Shown: positions 46,922 through 55,727, counted from the stretch's first letter. The stretch: 64,000 bases of DNA from an uncultured Senegalimassilia sp. (GCF_934630535.1 NZ_CAKTVU010000002.1:62001-126000); one strand, 5' to 3'. A program made the numbers and translations. Notes: generated by a model from the letters alone, not told the origin.

Positions 46922-47180
46922 ATGCAGCCCGCAGGTTTGCAGTAACGCATTTTGCATCAGAAACACGACCGGCGCGCACATCATCCAACCCTCGCTCGAC
47001 GATATCATACAAGCGAGCACGAGCCGCTTCTCTAAGCAAGCCTTCGTATACCTCCGGCGACATCGACACAATTGCCTCGCGACCGTTTTTTGTGACGAAA
47101 ACGGGCTCTTGGGCTTCCATGACCATTTCGGTGAACGATGCCGTATTCTTCATTTCTTTAATAGGGACGCAAACTGGCAT
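46911..47180 (-). CDS. Phd/YefM-family antitoxin
   Basis: 89 residues; AAGGAGG precedes ATG 47180. The N-terminus (IKEMKNTASFTEMVMEAQ) and VFVTKNGREAIVSMSPEVYEGL are typical of the DNA-binding half of Phd/YefM proteins. The C-terminal tail should bind the toxin. Two tandem operator-like palindromes lie just upstream, fitting autoregulation. Confidence 0.9.
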   Translation of the reverse strand: MPVCVPIKEMKNTASFTEMVMEAQEPVFVTKNGREAIVSMSPEVYEGLLREAARARLYDIVERGLDDVRAGRVSDAKCVTANLRAAYGA

Positions 47181-47200
47181 GAGCGGCCTCCTTGCATATA

Positions 47201-47235
47201 TACCACGATATCGGTACTATACCATGATTATGGTA
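47201..47235. promoter_or_regulatory. Tandem operators of the Phd/RelE pair
   Basis: Two related palindromic boxes, TACCACGATATCGGTA (47201-47216) and TACCATGATTATGGTA (47220-47235), 19 bases apart, lie 20-55 bases upstream of the antitoxin start. The spacing suits side-by-side antitoxin dimers. Confidence 0.75.
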
Positions 47236-47265
47236 CTCCTTACTACGCCATCACGCTTCTCGTGT

Positions 47266-47852
47266 TCATAGCAGCACCTCTGTGTACTTCCTTACTTTTG
47301 GGGCGACTCCGAGCGCCTTGGCGTATGATTGCAGCTTTGGCAGGTTCTTTTCTCGCGACGACAAATACGAGCGGAAAGCCGGCGAAAGCAGTTGAAGATC
47401 GGGCGACGACGTGCCGCGCAGCATATCTCACAAGGTGCGTTCGACGTTATAGGCGCGCACGATGTTGCCATATGGCGTACTCAGCTCGATGCAGCCGAGT
47501 TCGTGCAGCTCGGCGGGTGACGACTTCGTGATGATGCCCGACTTCTTCGCGGAAGACGGGTTATAGCCCCTGGGGAAAGCCATCGTGAGCGATTCGGGGG
47601 CGGAGTCGGACAAGCCAAGCAAGTAGAGCGCCGTATCATGAGAGAAAATGCCGCGAGCGAAGCGATGCTGGGTTCTCACGTACTCGTCTTCCCAGGTCTC
47701 AGGCGTGCAGTAGAGGCCGCGCGCCGTCTTGACAAGCTCGCCGCGGTCCACCGCATCGGCGAGTTCGCGATTCTAGATGCCCCTTGTGCCTTGGCTTCCG
47801 AAGCAGTTACGTAGCCTCCATTCGCCGCTGCTATCTCAACAAGCGCGTCCGT
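47266..47852 (-). pseudogene. Inactivated AbiEi (type IV antitoxin) gene
   Basis: Piecing frames together gives an AbiEi-like protein of ~195 residues: ALVEIAAANGGYVTASEAKA, then NRELADAVDRGELVKTARG, GLYCTPETWEDEY and finally DMLRGTSSPDLQLLSPAF to LQSYAKALGVAPKVRKY. Three lesions are visible. The start after GAGGAGGAG is ACG (47850-47852). One base is missing near 47772. TGA at 47428-47430 interrupts ERTL-DMLRG where kin have Cys. AbiEi normally represses and neutralises the AbiEii nucleotidyltransferase toxin. Only the first eight codons of a toxin-like frame remain downstream (47269-47243: MNTRSVMA, stop). Confidence 0.87.
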
Positions 47853-47864
47853 AGTCTCCTCCTC

Positions 47865-47908
47865 GATTTTCTATGCTACAAACTAATTAAATTTTAGCGT
47901 AGAAAATC
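47865..47908. promoter_or_regulatory. Inverted repeat upstream of abiEi remnant
   Basis: GATTTTCTATGCT (47865-47877) and AGCGTAGAAAATC (47896-47908) pair in 12 of 13 positions across an AT-rich centre. AbiEi proteins bind inverted repeats in their own promoters, so this is the probable old operator. Confidence 0.65.
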
Positions 47909-47969
47909 ATCACCTACTCAACCTGTAGCCTTGTGCCTTCAGTGGTTATGCCAGTGGTTTATAGCAGGC

Positions 47970-47999
47970 GGGCCTAGTTAGAGCATTCGAACTAGGCCC
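47970..47999. terminator. Hairpin downstream of MazF gene
   Basis: GGGCCTAGTT (47970-47979) pairs perfectly with 47990-47999 around a 10-base loop. The T-tract is poor. Confidence 0.5.
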
Positions 48000-48008
48000 T
48001 TGCCGCAA

Positions 48009-48353
48009 TTAGATGCCGAACATAGCGCCGATGCCATCGAGCACCCGCGTCATGGTTTCCGTATCCATTGATAACCCTGTTTTCTTGGTGCGACGTTTGG
48101 GGCTGCTCAAATCGATAGCGCGTATTTGCTCTAAGCATACGCATCCATGTACGGCATTGCCGTTGGCTATCTCTACATGTAAGGGATGCCCGTTAACCGT
48201 TGATGTAATGGGGCACACTACGGTAAGGCTTGAGATGACATTGTTGAAATATCCAACAGATACCACTAAAGCGGGCCGCATTTTCTTCGGCTCGTGTCCG
48301 AGGGTAGGGTCGAAATCAACTTCGATGATGTCGCCTTGTTCGTATAGGGTCAT
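48009..48353 (-). CDS. mazF: MazF/PemK-family toxin (endoribonuclease)
   Basis: 114 residues from ATG 48353, overlapping the antitoxin stop by 4 bases (ATGA). Family features: QGDIIEVDFDPTLGHEPKKMRPALVVS at the N-terminus in two parts (GDIIEVDFDPT; RPALVVS), VVCPITST, and the catalytic region CVCLEQIRAIDLS. It should cleave mRNA at short specific sequences. All core residues look present, so the toxin is probably active. Confidence 0.92.
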   Translation of the reverse strand: MTLYEQGDIIEVDFDPTLGHEPKKMRPALVVSVGYFNNVISSLTVVCPITSTVNGHPLHVEIANGNAVHGCVCLEQIRAIDLSSPKRRTKKTGLSMDTETMTRVLDGIGAMFGI

Positions 48354-48619
48354 TCGACCACCTCGGCACCGACATCGCTGCCGCCCCATTCTTTACCGAC
48401 TTTAGGGCCTTCCCAGCCTGCGGCAAACTCTTCCATAGTCATTCGTTTGCTCCGCGAATAAGCTTGTTGCGGTGCTTCGAACGAAAATGTGAGAGACCGA
48501 GAAGATTCATTGACGGTTACCTTCGCAACGCTGCCGACGTCGATTCCAAGCTGATTGCACAGTTCGCTTGGAACCCGCAAGGCCTTGCTGTTCCCCCATT
48601 TGCCGAGCACTGCGTCCAT
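48350..48619 (-). CDS. mazE: MazE/AbrB-type antitoxin
   Basis: 89 residues from ATG 48619 (GGGAGG upstream). The N-terminal swapped-hairpin AbrB fold is shown by LGKWGNSKALRVPSEL and the following VTVNES. The C-terminal part (AAGWEGPKVGKEW) would wrap the toxin. A 9-base palindromic operator overlaps its promoter region. Confidence 0.9.
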   Translation of the reverse strand: MDAVLGKWGNSKALRVPSELCNQLGIDVGSVAKVTVNESSRSLTFSFEAPQQAYSRSKRMTMEEFAAGWEGPKVGKEWGGSDVGAEVVE

Positions 48620-48635
48620 AGGGCTACCTCCCAAG

Positions 48636-48659
48636 AATGGATATCTATGTATATCCATT
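48636..48659. promoter_or_regulatory. Operator-like inverted repeat of the MazEF pair
   Basis: AATGGATAT (48636-48644) and ATATCCATT (48651-48659) are perfect complements 6 bases apart, ~17 bases upstream of the mazE start. Likely autoregulatory. Confidence 0.65.
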
Positions 48660-48866
48660 ATAGAAACCAGCTGCACCGGTTACAACCTCGCTTCCTTGTC
48701 CTATGCAAACGGATAGAGTCCCAGAAACTAGGCGAAAAAACGAATGCAAAGGAAACTCCGTGATTGCGAGGATCTTACGGGCTTTAGGTACGTTCCGGAG
48801 ACAAACGTAGCAATGGGCATCGACTTATACTGAATTGATGCGCCCGTACTGGCTCGGTGGATGCAG

Positions 48867-48883
48867 CCAGTATACTATACTGG
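48867..48883. promoter_or_regulatory. 17-base palindrome CCAGTATACTATACTGG
   Basis: Perfect arms of eight around a central C, in the 248 bases between ApbE (-, ends 48930) and MazE (-, starts 48619). Otherwise this gap shows no gene. It could belong to a lost toxin-antitoxin or phage regulator. Confidence 0.45.
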
Positions 48884-48929
48884 AACGTATGTTCGCTAGT
48901 AGCAAGACAGGTTATTTTAACTATGTCCG

Positions 48930-49940
48930 TTATCCTGCTTGCAGTTGCACGTCTTCACCTTGCATGCCGGTGGTTTTCAGTAGGTGGGCATTGGTGGTTA
49001 GGAGGATGGCTTCTATGCCGGGGGTTTGCTCGGCGAAGGTTAGGGCTTCGTCGGCGCCCATGATGATGAGTGCGGTGGTGTAGCCGTCGGCGTCGATTGA
49101 CTTGTCGGCTATGACAGTCGCGGATAGCACGTCCGTTTCCGCTGGTTTGCCCGTTCGGGGGTCCAGGATGTGGTGGAGCACGCGACCGTTGCGCACGAAG
49201 GCACGCTCGTAGACGCCGCTGGTCACTACTGACTTCCCGCGTACGGAAACGCTGGTGAACGATGCGGCTTGCAAGCTGCCGCCCGAAGGGACGGGCGCAC
49301 GCAGGCCTACGCTCCATGCGCTGCCGTCGGGCTTGCCGCCCAAACATGCCACGTTGCCGCCCAGGTTGATCACGCCGCTGGTTGCACCGCGGCGTTTCAG
49401 CAGGTCAATCACCCTATCCGCGATATATCCCTTCGCCATGCCGCCCAGGTCGATCGTTGCCTGCAGGTCGATGATGCGCGCCTGCGTCCCTTCGACCTGC
49501 ACGTTGCGCCAGTCGACGTGCGCAAGCGCCTCGGCAATAGCGGCGCCATCTGGTACGACGCCGCGCTTGAAATCCCATAGGCGGCACACGCCTCCCATGG
49601 TGATGTCGAACAGCCCGTCCGTGCGCTCGCAATATCCCAGCGCAGCACGCAAAACGTTGGCAAGCTCCTCGCCCACATCGATCCGCTTGCCCGCCGCAAC
49701 GTTAAGTGCGAACAGCCGACTATCTGGGTTGAAGCGGCTCAGCAGCAGCTCATATCGTGCGCAAAGCGCCTCGACCCCGCGCAACGCCGCCGCATCGACA
49801 TCGGCCGACACGGCGCACACGGTATCGAACGCCCGAAACGTCACGGAACCAAGCTCGCGCACAACACGCCTCCTCCCAAAAACTCGCCCGCACAACGCCG
49901 AAAAGGGGCTTTTGCGCTCCCGCAAAAGCCCCTCTCGCAC
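48930..49940 (-). CDS. apbE: FAD:protein FMN transferase (ApbE)
   Basis: 336 residues from GTG 49940. Family motifs are DITMGGVCRLW, the nucleotide-binding DLGGMAKGYIADR, GVINLGGNV and SGVYERAF...HHILDPRTGKP, with a late DADGYTTALIIMG. ApbE covalently attaches FMN to a Ser or Thr of target proteins outside the membrane. A target with the right motif (FMN-binding lipoprotein at 52536) is in the same gene row. No clear signal peptide or lipobox is visible at this start, so export is unclear. The preceding membrane gene ends 7 bases upstream. Confidence 0.93.
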   Translation of the reverse strand: MREGLLRERKSPFSALCGRVFGRRRVVRELGSVTFRAFDTVCAVSADVDAAALRGVEALCARYELLLSRFNPDSRLFALNVAAGKRIDVGEELANVLRAALGYCERTDGLFDITMGGVCRLWDFKRGVVPDGAAIAEALAHVDWRNVQVEGTQARIIDLQATIDLGGMAKGYIADRVIDLLKRRGATSGVINLGGNVACLGGKPDGSAWSVGLRAPVPSGGSLQAASFTSVSVRGKSVVTSGVYERAFVRNGRVLHHILDPRTGKPAETDVLSATVIADKSIDADGYTTALIIMGADEALTFAEQTPGIEAILLTTNAHLLKTTGMQGEDVQLQAG

Positions 49941-49947
49941 TTCTTCC

Positions 49948-50664
49948 CTACTTCGTGAACTTGCCCGCCGCCAGCAGCAGCGCCACGTTCACAACGCAGT
50001 CGACCGCCAGCAGGCCGCCCACGGCCGCCATGTTCGGGCTTGCCGTGTTGATAGCCGCGAACGTGAGCACCGTCAGCACCATGACCACGGCGCCGCACAC
50101 AGCCGCAGCGCCCACCAGGTTCCAGCTCGCACGCCCGCCGGCACGCGAGATGCACGCGCACATGACCTGCGACGACGCACCCAGAAGCGTGCCCAGAAAC
50201 GCCGTGAAGCACACCGCCGCCAGCACAAGCGCACCAGCGCCCGGCAGCTTGCTGCTCATGGAACCCACCTGCACGCCGCTCAAAATGCCGCTGGCAACCA
50301 CCAGCAGGCACACCAGCGACACCGCCGCCGCGGCCCAGCCCCACAGAAACGCCGCCGCCGGCTTGCCGGCGCCCTCGACGCCCTTCGCAAACAGCACCGC
50401 CTGCAGCACCGCGCCGGCCGCCGACACCATCAGCGTGAGCGCCGCCGCGAACAGAAACGCCACGAACGCCGAGCCGGTCAAAATCGAGCAGATCACATCG
50501 AGCATGGGCACGCCCGACGCCGAGATGTAGTCGTACGCCAGCCACCCGGCGCCGTCCATCACCGCAAGCCCGATGCGGGCAAGCAGCGCCACCACCAGCG
50601 CGATGGCGAACAAGATGGCGTACGGTCGCGCCATCGTGCGCATGGAATCCTTCATTTCCGTCAC
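49948..50664 (-). CDS. Unknown membrane protein of the flavinylated reductase operon
   Basis: 238 residues with six hydrophobic helices and little else; small residues Ala, Gly and Val dominate. No heme ligand pattern, transporter motif or enzyme motif is evident. It lies between ApbE (7-base gap) and the flavoprotein (9-base gap), so it belongs to the module. It might anchor the flavoprotein or the FMN lipoprotein, or move electrons or substrate across the membrane; these are guesses from context. Confidence 0.75.
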   Translation of the reverse strand: MTEMKDSMRTMARPYAILFAIALVVALLARIGLAVMDGAGWLAYDYISASGVPMLDVICSILTGSAFVAFLFAAALTLMVSAAGAVLQAVLFAKGVEGAGKPAAAFLWGWAAAAVSLVCLLVVASGILSGVQVGSMSSKLPGAGALVLAAVCFTAFLGTLLGASSQVMCACISRAGGRASWNLVGAAAVCGAVVMVLTVLTFAAINTASPNMAAVGGLLAVDCVVNVALLLAAGKFTK

Positions 50665-50673
50665 GCCCCTTCC

Positions 50674-52521
50674 CTACTTCGCGCCTTGCAATTCGTGCTC
50701 CACGGCCGAGGTGCCGCACAGGTACCCGCCGCAAAACGCCAGGCCCACGTCGCCCATGAGCGAGCCCAAGATCGGGTCGCCGATGTAGCTGTTCTCGCCG
50801 CACGCGCCGCCGGCGGTGTGCCAGCCGGCGTACAGACCAGGGATGACCAGGCCGTTCGTCCCCACAACCTGCATCTGGTCGTTGATCAGCAGGCCGGCCT
50901 TCGTGCCGTACAGGTTGCCGCCGATGCGGCAGCCGTAGAACGGCGGCTTCGTGATGGCGTGCAGCCACTCGGGCGGCATGGGGTACATGAAGTCGTCCTC
51001 GCCGCGCTCGCAGCATTCGTTCCACTTCGCCACCGCATCGGTGAGCACGCCGGGCGCGAAGCCCAGGTCGGCCTCCAGCTCCTCAAGCGTGTCGCGGCGC
51101 TTGAGCACGTCGGCGTCGATGGCGTCCTGCACGCCGTGATGCCAGTCGCGGTAATGCTCAGGCACCTTGTCGATCTGCTCCAGGTCGGGCGTAATCAACT
51201 TGCGGCAATGCTCCTGCGCGAACCCCGCCAGGTGATCCTCGTAATCGGCGTCGAAGATGATGTAGCTGCGATGCCCCGGAGGCGTCATCTGGATGGTGGC
51301 CAAGTCGCCCAGGGCGTAAATGGCGTTCGCACCGTCCTCGGCCACGCGGCTGTCCATATAGCGAAGGCGGTTGCCGCAACGGTCGATGGTCAGCCACGGC
51401 TGGCGCGAAAGCTGCGTCATGCCGTCGTACAGGAAACGCGCCCACTGGCCGCCTTCCGCCTGCCAATCAACGCCGCCGTCGAAGCTGGCCGAGCTGTTGA
51501 AGCCCGACACGTCGGCGCCCGCTCCCAGACCCATGCGGAAGCACTCGCCCGTCTCGCCGCCCACCAGGTAGCTTGACGCGCAGCCCATGGCCGCCGTGGG
51601 GATGTACTTCTCCAGCAGCGCCTTGTTGTTGCAGAAGCCGCCGGCCGTCAGGATGACGGCGCCCTTGGCGTGGATGTACACCTCATGGTCGAAATCCTCG
51701 CGCGCCACCAGGCCCACGATGCGCCCCGAATCATCGCGCACGAGCGCCGTTGCCGGGCACTGGAACTTATAGCGCACGCCGCTTCTCTGCCCGAAGGCGA
51801 ACATGGCATCGGTGGCGTCCTTCATCTTCAGCACGTGATGGTCGAGCGTGGAGTTCTTCGGCGCCACGTACACCGGCACCTCGCCCAAACGCCAGCGCAC
51901 GCCGCAGTCGGCCATCCAGTCCAGGCTTTTGCCGCCTTCGCTGGCGATCTTGTAGATCAGCTTCGGGTCGGCCGCGTAATGGTACTCGTCCATGGCCCAA
52001 TCGGTCAGCGCCTGCGCGTCGAAGGGGTAGCTGGGGAAGGCGAAGTGCTTCTTGTTCTGGCCGGAATACCCGCCCAGGATGCCGCACATGCCCGCGGATT
52101 GCGCGTTGCCGCCATGCAAACCCAGCGCCTCCACGCAAATGACGTCGGCGCCCAGCTCTGCGGCTCGCGCGGCCGCGTTCAGCCCGCCGCCGCCCGCGCC
52201 TACCACGCACACGTCGCACTCGTAGTCCCACGTCTCGGGGACCGCGCGCGGGGCGATGGGCGTGGCGTCGTTCGCCGGGAACGCCGCGGCGTTGTGCTCG
52301 CGGTACGTGCCGTCCAAGCCGCTGCCGTTGGTGGCGGCGCTATCGGGCACGGCGACGTTTTTCGAGCCGTCGGCCGACCAATCGCCGATGACGCCCTGCT
52401 CCACAGCCAGCGCCGCCGCGGGCATGGCCGCCGTCGCCGCCGTGCCGCCCACTACGGCGCAGGCGGCGCTGAGAAAGCCGCGGCGCGTGATGCCGCGCGC
52501 TTCGCTATCGTGCTTGCTCAT
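50674..52521 (-). CDS. Tat-exported fumarate-reductase-like flavoprotein (module 2)
   Basis: 615 residues from ATG 52521 (GGGGAGG upstream; the same frame runs further 5' through the lipoprotein gene but is not coding there). Tat signal: ITRRGFLSAA. FAD motif: CDVCVVGAGGGGLNAAARA (~105). The C-terminal motif is GWHTAGGACGENSYIGDPILG, typical of the family branch with reductases for diverse organic acceptors. It shares the layout but only low similarity with the other two flavoproteins. FMN lipoprotein and cytochrome lie upstream, ApbE downstream. Confidence 0.9.
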   Translation of the reverse strand: MSKHDSEARGITRRGFLSAACAVVGGTAATAAMPAAALAVEQGVIGDWSADGSKNVAVPDSAATNGSGLDGTYREHNAAAFPANDATPIAPRAVPETWDYECDVCVVGAGGGGLNAAARAAELGADVICVEALGLHGGNAQSAGMCGILGGYSGQNKKHFAFPSYPFDAQALTDWAMDEYHYAADPKLIYKIASEGGKSLDWMADCGVRWRLGEVPVYVAPKNSTLDHHVLKMKDATDAMFAFGQRSGVRYKFQCPATALVRDDSGRIVGLVAREDFDHEVYIHAKGAVILTAGGFCNNKALLEKYIPTAAMGCASSYLVGGETGECFRMGLGAGADVSGFNSSASFDGGVDWQAEGGQWARFLYDGMTQLSRQPWLTIDRCGNRLRYMDSRVAEDGANAIYALGDLATIQMTPPGHRSYIIFDADYEDHLAGFAQEHCRKLITPDLEQIDKVPEHYRDWHHGVQDAIDADVLKRRDTLEELEADLGFAPGVLTDAVAKWNECCERGEDDFMYPMPPEWLHAITKPPFYGCRIGGNLYGTKAGLLINDQMQVVGTNGLVIPGLYAGWHTAGGACGENSYIGDPILGSLMGDVGLAFCGGYLCGTSAVEHELQGAK

Positions 52522-52535
52522 GTCCTCCCCTTTCG

Positions 52536-53027
52536 CTAGTTGCCCGATTTCGCCTGGTCGGCAGACGTTTCCGCCGCCTGGCCCAAGGCGTCGTCGACCG
52601 CCTGCTTCACGCCCGCGGTGGTGATGGTGGCCCCGCTGACGGTGTCGATGTCCGAGCCCTGCGCGGCCTCGATCATCTTGGCGAAGGTGCCGTCGCGCAC
52701 CGCCTCGAAGCCGCCAACGCTTTGCGTCTCGCCGTCCTGGGCGGTTTCCAGGCACATGATGCGATTGTCGTCGACCAGGAGCGTGACGGTGACGTTGCCG
52801 GCCATGGCCTTGCCCGTGCCCGTGTACACCCCGTCGCGCAACGGCGTGTCGCACTTCTTGACCGGGTCGATCTGCACCACCGCGTCCCATGGATCGTCGG
52901 AGTGCATGGCCAGCTGCTCGGCGCTTGCGGCGTCTTTGGACCCCGAACCCTCGAACGATGCGCCGCAACCCGAAAGCCCCAGCACAAGCGCCGTCGCGCC
53001 GCAGGCCGCTGCTGTCGTCTTCCTCAT
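52536..53027 (-). CDS. FMN-binding-domain lipoprotein (ApbE target)
   Basis: 163 residues with a lipoprotein signal (LGLSGCG, Cys ~21). The FMN_bind domain carries DTVSGATITT near residue ~130, the motif where ApbE esterifies FMN to a Thr (D-x-x-SGA-S/T-T). It is probably a surface electron carrier between the multiheme cytochrome and the flavoprotein. It lies 14 bases from the flavoprotein gene and 54 from the cytochrome gene. Confidence 0.88.
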   Translation of the reverse strand: MRKTTAAACGATALVLGLSGCGASFEGSGSKDAASAEQLAMHSDDPWDAVVQIDPVKKCDTPLRDGVYTGTGKAMAGNVTVTLLVDDNRIMCLETAQDGETQSVGGFEAVRDGTFAKMIEAAQGSDIDTVSGATITTAGVKQAVDDALGQAAETSADQAKSGN

Positions 53028-53081
53028 GTCGGTCCTTCCTTTCCGAAACCGGCTTGCCCGAATGCGGCAAGCGGATCTGCG

Positions 53082-53663
53082 CTACTTGGCCGGGCTGCTC
53101 CAGCCTTCCGGCACCTCCCAGCTATGGCACGTGTTGCAGTACATGACCGACTGGCCGTGCACGCTGTGGCAGTTGCTGCAATCGATGGCCTCGCCTTGGT
53201 GCGACCTATGCGGGTTCACGCCCGCCTGACCGCCCCAGTTCTCGGTGGCGGCGACTACGTCGTTCCAGTCGTGGCACCCGGCGGTCGCGCACTGCTGCTT
53301 GTCCGCGGTGATCAGCTGCGGCGCCAAGCTGCCGTCGTCGTTCGTCTCAAACGACCCGGAAACCCACGCCATTCCCTCGTTGACCTGGGCCTCAAGCGTG
53401 GCCTCATGGCACTGCAGGCACGTGACGCCCTCCTGCTGATGTGCCACGGCAAGCTGCGCGTGGGCCGCATCGCCCTCGCCGTAGTAGCCGTTCACGTAGT
53501 AGTCCATGGGCTCGTGGCAGATCGCGTTGCAGAAACTGGGCTGGTTATGCCACACGTAGAACCCGCCGCCGGCACACGCGAGCACCACGGCCACCACCGC
53601 GCATACGATGGGAGCCCGGCGGCGCTTGCCACCCTTCGCCTTCGCCTGTTCGTTCGTCTCCAT
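53082..53663 (-). CDS. Membrane-anchored multiheme cytochrome c (module 2)
   Basis: 193 residues from ATG 53663 (GGAGG 5 bases upstream; a GTG directly before it is an alternative). A single membrane anchor (~18-40) is followed by HNQPSFCNAICH (CX3CH), CLQCH, CATAGCH (CX4CH), CSNCH and CNTCH. This is the same five-site pattern as at 32762 and 59550. It should accept electrons from menaquinol and pass them to the FMN lipoprotein and flavoprotein. It is the first gene of the minus-strand row of five. Confidence 0.9.
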   Translation of the reverse strand: METNEQAKAKGGKRRRAPIVCAVVAVVLACAGGGFYVWHNQPSFCNAICHEPMDYYVNGYYGEGDAAHAQLAVAHQQEGVTCLQCHEATLEAQVNEGMAWVSGSFETNDDGSLAPQLITADKQQCATAGCHDWNDVVAATENWGGQAGVNPHRSHQGEAIDCSNCHSVHGQSVMYCNTCHSWEVPEGWSSPAK

Positions 53664-54026
53664 CACGCCCTCCTTTCACACTTGCATGCTTTTCGTTGCA
53701 CCTGTGAACGTGATGGCTGCATAGTAGCAAGATTTTTCCATAAAATGTTTGACGTTTCTGCAAATGTGTTCATTGACGCTGCGTCAACGCACCCCGTATG
53801 CTATGGCCATCGCAAGTACCCAAGGGGAAAGGGGAACGCGATGCGCGCCAAGGGGAAAACAAAGCGCACACCTGGGGAAACGCCTGCACACCGCGGACGC
53901 GCGTCCGGAAACGCAACGCGTACGGCGCGCACCACGCGGCAAACGCGCGCAGCAACACACGCCCTTAAAGACACGGGGGATGCAGCGCGCAACGCAGCAA
54001 ACGCGCACCAAGGGGAGGTGGCACGG

Positions 54027-54614
54027 ATGAGCGACGAAAGACGGCAGCAGATCGTCGACGCGGCGCGGCAGCTCTACGAGGAGCAGGGCCTGTCCGCCAC
54101 GACGGTGAAGGACATCAGCGAACGCTGCGGCGTGGCGCGGTCGCTGTTCTACCACTACTTCCGCGACAAGCAGGAGGTCACCTCCGCGGTCATCGACGAC
54201 TTCGTGAACGACTACATCGAGTCGCTGCAGTTATGGAACGAGCAGCGCACCCCGGGCGACATCGAGGGCAGCCTGGCGGGCGTGGTCACCGTCATGCGCG
54301 TGGGCGTCTTCGAGCACTCCAGCTTCCGCCGCGCGCTCGACACGCACGAGAACGCGTCGCTGTACCTGGAGTTCATCAACCGCGTGGCCGACCGCATGGC
54401 CGCCTACTTCGTGGAAACCACCGTGCAGGACTACGCGCAAAACCACCCCATCGACATCGACCACGTCTACGAGACGTTCTACATACTGATCATGGGCATC
54501 TGCGGCTACGTGCGAACGCACCGCGACGCGCCCGACGAGGTGCTGCGCGACATCATCGCACAAACGCTCCACATGGAGCGTGAAGCCAAGCGAAAACCGG
54601 TGCAAAACGGTTAA
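54027..54614 (+). CDS. TetR-family regulator
   Basis: 195 residues from ATG 54027, with AGGGGAGG 8 bases upstream. An in-frame ATG at 53841 with AAAGGGG would add a 62-residue Arg/Thr/Ala-rich extension of low complexity, which I think is leader sequence. The HTH is in IVDAARQLYEEQGLSATTVKDI and the recognition helix in RCGVARSLFYHYFRDKQ. The ligand domain ends in a stretch with YETFYILIMGICGYV. It is divergent from the module 2 operon (363 bases between starts) and next to the DUF5692-like gene, so it probably controls one or both. Confidence 0.92.
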   Translation: MSDERRQQIVDAARQLYEEQGLSATTVKDISERCGVARSLFYHYFRDKQEVTSAVIDDFVNDYIESLQLWNEQRTPGDIEGSLAGVVTVMRVGVFEHSSFRRALDTHENASLYLEFINRVADRMAAYFVETTVQDYAQNHPIDIDHVYETFYILIMGICGYVRTHRDAPDEVLRDIIAQTLHMEREAKRKPVQNG

Positions 54615-54740
54615 CGGTTACCAGCCAACACAGGGAACAACCAGGCAAAACGCCTGGTGAAAAGGGCATCGCAAGCGGCCCCGGGCATCGTGCGCCCGAA
54701 ACGCCGGATGCGAGAGCGTATCGACTCAAGGGAGGTCATC

Positions 54741-55727
54741 ATGTTGTTCCAAGTCTACGGCGACACCGCCGTCTACCAGTGGATCGGATGGGTGGTGGTG
54801 TTTCTCGCGCTCATCGGGTTCAATGAGGTCGCACGACGCACGAAGGCCGGCGGCATCACCTGCTTCCTGGTGATTCCCGCCATCCTGACCGGCTACTTCA
54901 TCGCCATCTACGCCGGCGCGGCCGCCGGTGCCGACTGGGCGCTGAACAACCCGACGTACCTGCACATGAACAGCTGGTTCCACTACGCGAAGCTCTACGC
55001 GGCAACCGCCGGATGCATCGGCTTCATGATTCTGAAGTACCACTGGGGCAAGCTGGGCAACGCCGACTGGTTCAAGTGCTTCCCGTTCGTGATTGTGGCC
55101 ATCAACATCCTGATCGCCGTGGTCAGCGACTTCGAAAGCGCCGTGCGCGCGTTCGGCACCACGTGGGTGTCCTCCGAGGGCGTCACCCTGTACGGCGGCT
55201 GGCACAACGTGTTCAACGGCATCGCCGGCCTCCTGAACATCTTCGTCATGACCGGCTGGTGGGGCATCTACACGTCCAAGAAGAAGCAGGACATGCTGTG
55301 GCCCGACATGACGTGGGTGTTCATCATCTCCTACGACATCTGGAACTTCTGCTACACCTACAACTGCCTGCCCACGCACTCCTGGTACTGCGGCCTGGCG
55401 CTGCTTCTGGCCCCCACCGTGGCCGGCATGCTGTGGAACAAGGGCGGCTGGATCCAGAACCGCGCCTACACGCTGAGCCTGTGGTGCATGTTCTGCCAGG
55501 TGGTGCCCATGTTCGCCAACGACTCCATCTTCGCCGTGCAGTCGGTGAACAACCCCGACGTGAACCTGGTCGTTAGCGTGCTGGCACTGGCCGCGAACGT
55601 GGCCGCCGTGGGCTACGTGGCCTACCGCGCCAAGAAGCTGGGCGTGAACCCCTACAAGCACGAGGTGTTCGTGGGAACGAAGGACTACGAGCGCGCCATG
55701 GCTCGCCGCGAGGACGTGGCTGCGTAA
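54741..55727 (+). CDS. DUF5692-like multi-pass membrane protein
   Basis: 328 residues from ATG 54741 (GGGAGG upstream) with eight or so hydrophobic helices and many Trp, Tyr and Asn residues in the loops (DIWNFCYTYNCLPTHSWYC). I recall this type as the DUF5692 family from gut anaerobes; the role is not established. Its placement between TetR and a membrane-LuxR gene, beside reductase modules, suggests transport of the reductase substrate or product. Its last ~90 codons exist again, broken, at 60340. Confidence 0.8.
   Translation: MLFQVYGDTAVYQWIGWVVVFLALIGFNEVARRTKAGGITCFLVIPAILTGYFIAIYAGAAAGADWALNNPTYLHMNSWFHYAKLYAATAGCIGFMILKYHWGKLGNADWFKCFPFVIVAINILIAVVSDFESAVRAFGTTWVSSEGVTLYGGWHNVFNGIAGLLNIFVMTGWWGIYTSKKKQDMLWPDMTWVFIISYDIWNFCYTYNCLPTHSWYCGLALLLAPTVAGMLWNKGGWIQNRAYTLSLWCMFCQVVPMFANDSIFAVQSVNNPDVNLVVSVLALAANVAAVGYVAYRAKKLGVNPYKHEVFVGTKDYERAMARREDVAA

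Noticed and set aside
50674..53070. A single 798-codon flavoprotein starting at 53070
   Set aside because: The first 183 codons are a shadow of the FMN-binding lipoprotein gene; the Tat signal and ribosome site place the true start at 52521.
53841..54026. N-terminal extension of the TetR protein
   Set aside because: The codons read as an Arg/Thr/Ala-rich low-complexity tail; the later ATG has a better ribosome site and starts where TetR proteins normally start.
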